NCBI GenBank assembly: GCA_009760855.2
Contig: WPIO01000014.1
Coordinates: 2,781,501-2,845,500 of the forward strand
DNA: 64,000 nt
From: Cristatella mucedo
Taxonomy: Eukaryota; Bryozoa; Phylactolaemata; Cristatellidae
Direction: 5' to 3'
Part shown: positions 57,946 through 64,000 of the stretch, one piece after another
Numbering within the stretch: the first letter of the stretch is position 1
Layout of the letters: every line of letters begins with the position of its first letter
Notes under the pieces: model-generated
What the model saw: only the letters and a program-made list of their open reading frames with translations
Told to the model about the DNA's origin: nothing
Database searches by the model: none
Position numbers and translations under genes: made by a program

Positions 57946-58022
57946 CAGACAGACAGAGACAGACAGACAGACGACAGACGACAGACAGACAGACAGACAG
58001 ACAGACAGGCAGACAGACAGAG
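57847..58022. repeat. (CT)n-(GA)n-(ACAG)n compound microsatellite
   Basis: About 28 bp of CT, the spacer gacaaa, then about 30 bp of GA, forming a near-perfect self-complementary hairpin. Mixed GA/ACAG repeats follow to 58022. Confidence 0.95.
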
Positions 58023-58280
58023 TGAGTAGTTCTCACATGAAAAATTTCATGTTTTTTATAATGCTATCGTCGAGCCTATTCTTTTATGTATTTTTCAGAT
58101 AGTATATCGTCCCATGCATGCACCAAAAATACGCTGGAATCTGATTTTGGAAAGTATGCTAAATTTAGTTTTTTGATGGTTTCAGTGACTCTCTATCCAT
58201 TCATCTGGAGTGGACCGCCTGTGCAACTCCTTGATTTTTTTGGCATGCAGCCAGCCAGCTTGACAATGATTGATGTGCGA

Positions 58281-58488
58281 CGGAGCGAGCTGAGCGAGAC
58301 AGAAAGGGGCTCGCTGGCGAGCTAAGCGAGCGCACCCAATGGTAATGATGACGTCGCCGCCGCCTTTTAAGTAGCACCGCTCCTTGCCGTCGGCTAGAGC
58401 GATCGGCTGACGTCATCGTTAGAGGTGGGTGCGCTCGCTTAGCCAAGCCAGCCAGTCCCTTTCTGTCTCACTTCGCTAGCTCGCTCGG
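58281..58488. mobile_element. Fold-back (MITE-like) element with ~75-bp inverted arms
   Basis: The left arm (58281-58355) and right arm (58408-58488) are imperfect inverted repeats. They share gacagaaagggnct, gctggc, gctaagcgagcgcaccca and gatgacgtc when one is reverse-complemented. The loop is about 52 bp. No transposase was found and the target duplication is unclear. Confidence 0.6.
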
Positions 58489-58959
58489 CCTTTCGTCGAG
58501 GCTGCTGGCTCCGCTTTCCAGAGAGCCGACTGCTCGTCGTGAATGCCACTGGTTTATCGTCTTGTCGTCAACGTTCCGTGCAGGCTACTGTCAAGCCTAC
58601 AGCTATGGCGTTGGCTTCGGCACGTTCGCGGGTAAATTCTTGCCGGCCGTGTAGCTGTGAATGGGCTCGCATCCACCCACACGACTGGTGTCTCGGTGAA
58701 TTGATTGGCTACATTACCGCAGAGATTTATGTGCATCAAATACCGTGGGCTTAATGTAGTTCATGCTACGTGATTCGGGTAGAGTTGTCTTCACAGTCGG
58801 GTAGTAAATTCTCAGTAGTTCATTGGTTCGACTCAAATCACATGTCTTCTTTAACTCGCAACTCATCGATGTGCTCCGCTCTATGTGTGCTGTGTTTTTC
58901 ATAAAATGACGTGCCTGCTTAGCTTTTTCCAGGCTCCATAACTCAATCAGGGTATACAA

Positions 58960-58965
58960 TTTATT
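58960..58965 (-). terminator. AATAAA polyadenylation signal candidate
   Basis: On the minus strand AATAAA lies about 100 bp past the stop codon of the aminotransferase-like gene at 59068. Confidence 0.4.
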
Positions 58966-59067
58966 TGAAACTTTCAACGCGACTTTCGACCTTCGAATTT
59001 CATCTATGCGAGCTCAGAGTTCTGCCTCAATGAGATGTGCTGAAGTGACTCTCCATCAAATAATGAC

Positions 59068-59343
59068 TCACTTATCAGTGAAGCCGTCAGAGCCGCGAGT
59101 CTTAAGATCATCCTTAACCTTCAGGCTTTTTCGAGAACAAAGTCTCGTGCTTGAGATTTTCTTGCTCATATTTCTAGGGTGAAAATATTGAACTGTCTTG
59201 TTCCTGTTGAAGTCGACACTTGGGCAGAATTTGGATACGGCAGCACTGACTGCTGCTTCTTGCGGCTCTAAGAACCAGATGTAGTCTGTCTTGTCCTGAC
59301 CTATGAGGTCAGCCATCCTCGGATCATTCTTGAAGTCAATATT
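59068..59343 (-). CDS. Aminotransferase-like gene, terminal exon
   Basis: 91 codons plus TGA, phase 0. It starts NIDFKNDPRMADLIGQDKTD, then YIWFLEPQEAA, then a lysine/serine/arginine-rich C-terminus. The acceptor is tactttgcag. Confidence 0.6.
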   Translation of the reverse strand, partial: NIDFKNDPRMADLIGQDKTDYIWFLEPQEAAVSAAVSKFCPSVDFNRNKTVQYFHPRNMSKKISSTRLCSRKSLKVKDDLKTRGSDGFTDK

Positions 59344-61042
59344 CTGCAAAGTATTATTGGAATGCTGGTTCAGCAGATTCGCATGAAGTTCAACAAGTGC
59401 AAAGCTGTGAGTGGTTGAACAGCTTGATTACTTAGGTCAGATAGAAAGCTCTCACTGCTGTGAATCTATGCATCTCAGCTCAGTAAGGTGACGCAAAGTA
59501 GCCAAGCGAATGGATATTAGGATAACTATTCGCAAAGAGAGTCATTTCCAGCCATACGATGCTCTGCTTCCAAGCCCATGCTAAATTCAATGTGGCCATT
59601 TACCTTTGCACATTCGTCAGACAAGAGAATCAATCGTTCCGCCTGAAGTAGGGTTCTCTGAATAAACAGAACAAAAGCTTTCTATTTTTGGCTGTTACCT
59701 AAGCATAGTCAACATAGCATCTAAACCTTTTCCCTTTGCTTGTGCATCAAACAACTTTGATAAGCTGCACAGACACAGAAGAAGACGAGTTATGTCAAAC
59801 GTCATCATTGGTCACGCTGTTTAGTCTGGTACTTTCCGTAATACGAATCACTAAAGCTTTGAAGCATTCATGAAGCGAAACGATTAATATGCGAACCTCA
59901 TGGATCTTCGCACTCAGCCGTATGCCGTTAACTTTGGTGTGGTTCATTGCGGCTATCCCTCTGCCAGTAAATGTGACGTCATTGAGGCTGTGTGTCCGCA
60001 GTTCAAAGTTCCTGTGTTGCCACTCTCCGGTCTGCGGATTCATGGTGTACTGTAAAGAAAACCTTTGAATAACTTCACCATGAATGCAGCAGCCACTGTC
60101 TCAGGATCAGCATGGCATATTGTAATTGTCATGGTTGTTGAAAGCCTGACTACGGCGATCAAAAATCATAGTGAGTTTAAAGAGTTTTGGTAAAGCTCTG
60201 CCCATACCCAACTCATGATGTGCGGACGCTAAAATGCCATAATTAGACGCGTCAGGTTTTATTTTTCATATCATGTTGGAAGCTTAATTGTTATGTAGTC
60301 AATTTAGCTTTTTCAGTCAGTGACTTCAACTAATATCCGTACAACCCTCCGTACAATAGCCTGGCCCATTCCGGAGCTCTGGCTTGCTTGTTGGCTTGCT
60401 GCATCACTACGTTCTTGGGCAATAGCGTTTCAATGACTAAACCTAAAGTGTGAGCTGCTCCATAATGCCAAAAGCAAAGCCCACTACAATTCAACTTATG
60501 CATCTGAAATAGTGACTGTTGTCGATAAATGGGCTAGAGACCTTTATTTTTCTCAAAGTATTTTTCTAAGGCATTAAGTTTTATAATTCAGAAAGTCCGA
60601 GGCTTAATTTGTAGCGTAGCATAGCCATAATAGATCTTCTAGGGGCTAAGTCAACTCTTTTTTAGTTATTCCATTTCTGTCTTTCTAGATATTAAAACTC
60701 GTAGATTCATTCAGCGTTCAGATGGATTATGGTTAAGGGCTTATAACTAAACTTTCGATGCAAATTTAAGTGGCTGGCTCTCATTAGTGATTGAGCACAT
60801 GTGCCTCCTTTACGCTCGATTCCGGAGGGAGTCGATAGATTTGCGAAACTTATGGAGCCTACAAACTCCAGTGAAACATTCAGCACGTCCAAGCATTACA
60901 ATGAATTGCTCATCACCACAATTTTCTCACCTGTGGCAGAAGACGCCAACCATGCTCCGCGACCATGGCAACAGCCTTGATTACGAACTCACATTCGTCA
61001 TCAGTCATGAAATAAGGAAAGTTAAGTCTCACAAATCCTGGC
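59068..61042 (-). CDS. Class V aminotransferase / cysteine desulfurase-like protein, C-terminal part
   Basis: Four exons in minus order (61042-60931, 60049-59897, 59657-59604, 59343-59068) join in frame. The product contains PGFVRLNFPYFMTDDECEFV, EHGWRLLPQ, YTMNPQTGEWQHRNF and DYIWFLEPQEA, the C-terminal pattern I associate with animal and microbial class V (PLP-dependent) aminotransferase proteins related to sulfurtransferases. The catalytic PLP domain with its lysine is not in the exons found, so substrate and activity cannot be stated. Splice sites: acceptors tttgtag, ctttacag, attcag and tttgcag; donors GTGAGA, GTTCGC (weak) and GTAAAT. The last exon ends in a basic Ser/Lys/Arg-rich tail and TGA. 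Upstream exons should lie to the right. Confidence 0.65.
59604..59657 (-). CDS. Aminotransferase-like gene, 54-bp exon
   Basis: 18 codons (RTLLQAERLILLSDECAK), phase 0 at both ends, acceptor gtttattcag and donor GTAAAT. Short but fits frame and helix character between its neighbours. Confidence 0.55.
59897..60049 (-). CDS. Aminotransferase-like gene exon
   Basis: 51 codons, phase 0 at both ends. Starts YTMNPQTGEWQHRNFELRTH, then FTGRGIAAMNH. The acceptor tttctttacag is strong; the donor GTTCGC is poor, so the 3' edge is the less certain one. Confidence 0.6.
60931..61042 (-). CDS. Aminotransferase-like gene exon
   Basis: 112 bp, phase 2 start and phase 0 end. PGFVRLNFPYFMTDDECEFV, then KAVAMVAEHGWRLLPQ. 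This is the most diagnostic segment of the gene. Confidence 0.7.
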
Positions 61043-61704
61043 CTACAAATAAATAGGTACATTAAGCTCTGGTATAATTAACAAAAACAGCCTCGACTTA
61101 AAAGCACGAATGGTGATATAGTACAATATAGTTTATTTGTAGTCATTGCATTTGTATATATGGCTTTGATCACAGAAAACATTTGACCCATAAAGAAGCA
61201 GCTCTAACGGAGAACATTAAAGATTGGGCCTCAATCGCTAAACTCAGTGAGAGAAATGTCACGCTCGACTCTCAAACAGCATTCTGAGCCAAACTTTCTG
61301 CAAATCAAGACATTAAATGTGGTAGCAGCATTACTAGCACATTCATATGTTGTTCTAAAGGTTTATATACAAGATGTCTAGTAATTGTAGTAGTAACAAC
61401 AATAACTATAGTAATAGGCAGTCAATGCCGGATGCCCTAAAAAAAGTAAATCTATACCGAGGCGCTTAACAGCTCGTTGTGTGATAATCAATTAATAAAG
61501 GTTAACAAAATGTATGGCATCATGCTTAGACAAGCTTGCTAAGATACGGAAGAAGACACGCAGGGCAATTAGTTAGTAGGATCACTCGCTAGTAGCATGC
61601 ACTGAGTCATGCACAGGTAAGCATGCAAAGCACACAGGGAAAAACAAGAACTTGCCTGGGTTAAAGGGAATGTTAAATGAGACAGATTAGAACGTAACTT
61701 ATAC

Positions 61705-61844
61705 TTTACTGCGGCAAGAAATTTAAAATAATTACCAAAGCCGTAAGTGCTGGGATTTGGCAGCTCCGTATCATCAAACTGAAAATCAGAATAAGATTCT
61801 AGAAAATCTAGAATTTCGGCCGGCTTTAAGTGATTGACCTTCAT
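61705..61844 (-). CDS. Possible upstream exon of the aminotransferase-like gene
   Basis: A minus frame opens with ATG directly after TAA and reads MKVNHLKPAEILDFLESYSD, then TELPNPSTYGFGNYF. Using donor GTATAA at 61704 gives 140 bp ending in phase 2, as the exon at 61042 requires. The alternative donor GTAATT at 61735 gives the wrong phase. Homology was not recognised. Confidence 0.3.
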
Positions 61845-61849
61845 TTAAT

Positions 61850-62690
61850 AGCCACTGTCATCCCTCTCGTCATGCCTTTAGTTTTAGTATCGTCTTCTCT
61901 ATTTTAGCACTCTTGTGAACTTTTGTTTTTCATTGCCTGAGATTTGATTCTAACGGCACTCTGATACTTCCCTCTTCCTCCAAGTGGTACTTTCCCGATC
62001 CCTCTGGTACTTTCCGTATGCTCCAATTCGTTTTAGATCGTTTGTCTTCTGCTTACTGCCGGCAGTTTTACTACTTCACTATTCAAATTCTTCACGACTC
62101 GAGCTCCAGAAAACAATGCCTGCAAGCCGAGCGTCGCTCTCTTTATGACTCAAAACAGTCATATTGTATGATTCTATGCAGAGCAGAGAAAGCCTTGCTA
62201 CAGGCCAGCAGCGCCATTTATATCAGCAACTGTTTAACGTCGGTACTAGCGTCTCACCAGTTTTGAATTTAATTCCACTCGCATAAACATTCATAAAATA
62301 AAAACAATACATTCAAAAGTATTCATCATATTGACTTCATAGAAGATGCCATCGCAATACCTTACTAAAATATGCTTGTCTATGCATAGCACGTAACTGA
62401 GCACTTACTTTGTTTTCAAGATCAGGCTTTTGGTGCGGACGCTGCTTCTAGCGGCAGCTTCTAGTTCCACTCGAAGCCACGTCAGGCTTGCAGCTCGATG
62501 CGACGTTCACGAGTCTGTTATATTGGGGCGAGAGCACACGGTTTCGCTTGCTTGATTTACCTCACGTGACTGGAGGTGCTGATCGTGGTTTCACACGTTC
62601 GCGATTCTATTACCAGGAGCTGCCACTGTTCGATCGCACGGCCGAGTATCTGTCTTACATACCTCTAAGCTACTAACACAAATTGCCGTG
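61850..62690. other. Unassigned region upstream of the minus-strand gene
   Basis: The plus frame 62018-62266 (82 codons) shows no secure domain. Bases 62430-62670 are CpG-richer. Confidence 0.25.
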
Positions 62691-62694
62691 CGGT

Positions 62695-62815
62695 TGTGCA
62701 TTGTCACCTCTAACCATGTTACGCTTGTTATCATTGAGCATACCACCACTAAGCATTCGATCATGCTTCCTTTGCAGCACATGTAAAGTGTCTAGAAAGA
62801 AACTACGTACTCTGA
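62695..62815 (+). mobile_element. LINE-B 3' tail fragment, diverged
   Basis: ttgtcacctctaaccatgtt, tttgcagcacatgtaaagtg and ctagaaagaaact match the LINE-B 3' UTR and hairpin start. No clean (ATT)n tail is left. Confidence 0.55.
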
Positions 62816-62829
62816 GGTTGCTTCCAATG

Positions 62830-64000
62830 ACTAAGTCAGCAAGAGTCCTAATGTAATGGGTCGATAACGTCTAGGGTAATGCAGCAAAACAGAAGTAAAA
62901 AGGTATGAATAAGTACGATTTGCTCCCGCCCAAAAGATTTCCGAGAGCTGCGGTTGCCGCTCATTTATTATCGAGGATAGTTAACTAATGGCGTATATTC
63001 TTGCCAATTCTCGCAACGTTGTCGTCAGGAGCTCCTGCTAAAATCGCAAGGGAGGTGACAGTGGTAGACAAGCTCCCACACTGTCTAGGCTGTGTGCTCA
63101 AGGGAAGTGCTGAGTTGTGCATCTAACGAGCTAAGGATGCTCTTGATTAAAATAATCTGACGCTGCTTCGTAAGCTTTGGCTACTGAGCCTGAAAGATGA
63201 CGCTGCCAGTGGCAGAGCTATGGAATGAGAATTGAGGAGTCAGTTGCCCTCTTAGAGTGCTGAGGGGGACGGCAGCGACCTGGGTCGCCCCTATATTGAT
63301 AGCCAGGGTATCAGCTGCTACAGGTGCAGTCTGGTAGTTGCAGTTTTGTCAGTCCGCTTTATTTACAAAAATTCGCTGAGCTCAGATTGCAGCCGTTGAT
63401 CAACCTCCAAGTGCGTGTCAAATAAACTCTATCGTTGTTAGCTATATTTTTTTATTATTAATTTTTATTTTATTTTTCATATTTTCTTTTATAATTTTCC
63501 GAGTCTTGCCCCCACATAAAATCCTAGCTCCACCCTAGAACTCAACCGTAATCAGGTCGTTCTTTAACAGGATTTTTTAAGCAAGAAAGTGTCAAACACC
63601 AATGGCTTACTTTATGCGAGTTCAAAAAAGAGATAGGGCAATAGTCGCTTCAATTCAGCCTTGTTATTGATACATACTTCATTATTTCCAGACTTCTCTG
63701 TTCCCTGTGATCCTCGTGGTCCTTGTGGTCCTCGATCGAATAATTCAGAGTACACCTCGAAGGAAAAGTATTGAATTGGTCTGTGGATCTGCCATTTTAC
63801 TTATCTTTATCCGAGCTCATTCTCATTAAAAACCAGCAGCATTAAATTGCGTCGATGCAGAACAATTTAAAAGGAAACACCTGCATGACTCGTAATTTTT
63901 TATCTAAACTGAATTGCCGGGCTTTTTCTGCTTTCTAATGGCTCCAGCTTCGTCTTCACTGTGTTATGCTTGCCGTCAGCCACGCAGGATAAAACTTTAT
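62830..64000. other. No recognisable feature
   Basis: Unassigned to the window end. A T-rich tract lies at about 63446-63500. Confidence 0.3.

Noticed and set aside
57822-58029. Arg/Glu/Thr/Asp repeat proteins in the CT/GA/ACAG region
   Set aside because: Pure microsatellite translation in several frames; no coding evidence.
62018-62266. A plus-strand gene divergent from the aminotransferase-like gene
   Set aside because: Some resemblance to LINE linker sequence, no recognisable domain and no supporting splice sites.

Overview
The window looks like nuclear DNA from an invertebrate animal. Exons are short and bounded by GT/AG splice sites. Introns and intergenic DNA are full of CR1/L2-like non-LTR retrotransposons (LINEs), tRNA-derived SINEs, microsatellites and one SPIN-like hAT miniature element. 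The sequence does not fix the phylum. A mollusc or another spiralian is a reasonable guess, because SPIN-type elements are reported from a pond snail, but this is weak inference.

Three host loci can be supported. (1) The last three coding exons of an SLC13 (DASS/INDY family) Na+-coupled di/tricarboxylate transporter lie on + at 3381-5124; its upstream exons are outside the window or unrecognised. (2) A second SLC13 paralogue, nearly complete, lies on + from 19081 to 45286. It has 11 confident exons and one doubtful exon, and all phases are mutually consistent. The two genes share exon lengths and phases at the 3' end, so they are an old tandem duplication. The downstream copy has SNM instead of SNT in its second substrate-binding motif. 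(3) The C-terminal half of a class V aminotransferase / cysteine-desulfurase-like gene lies on - at 59068-61042, with a possible further exon at 61705-61844.

The rest is mostly mobile DNA. LINE-A ends 3' in (TTACA)n and has copies near 0.1-1.0, 6.2-7.5, 21.0-21.9, 34.2-35.1, 46.1-46.5 and 54.0 kb. LINE-B ends in a nested hairpin followed by (ATT)n and has more than fifteen copies, from about 70 bp tails to 2.5 kb. Both encode CR1/L2-like reverse transcriptases with FYADD-type active sites, all interrupted or truncated. SINE-1 has a tRNA-like head and a tail homologous to the LINE-B 3' hairpin, which suggests it borrows LINE-B machinery. SINE-2 is a second tRNA-derived family. A decayed, internally deleted LTR element lies on - at about 15.95-18.0 kb.

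Layout: 0-3.3 kb decayed LINE-A and unassigned DNA; 3.4-5.1 kb SLC13 copy 1; 5.5-15.9 kb LINE/SINE-rich spacer; 16-18 kb LTR element; 19-45 kb SLC13 copy 2 with TE-filled introns; 46-58 kb TE-rich spacer including the SPIN-like element, a LINE inserted in another LINE's hairpin loop, microsatellites and a fold-back element; 59-62 kb the aminotransferase-like gene.
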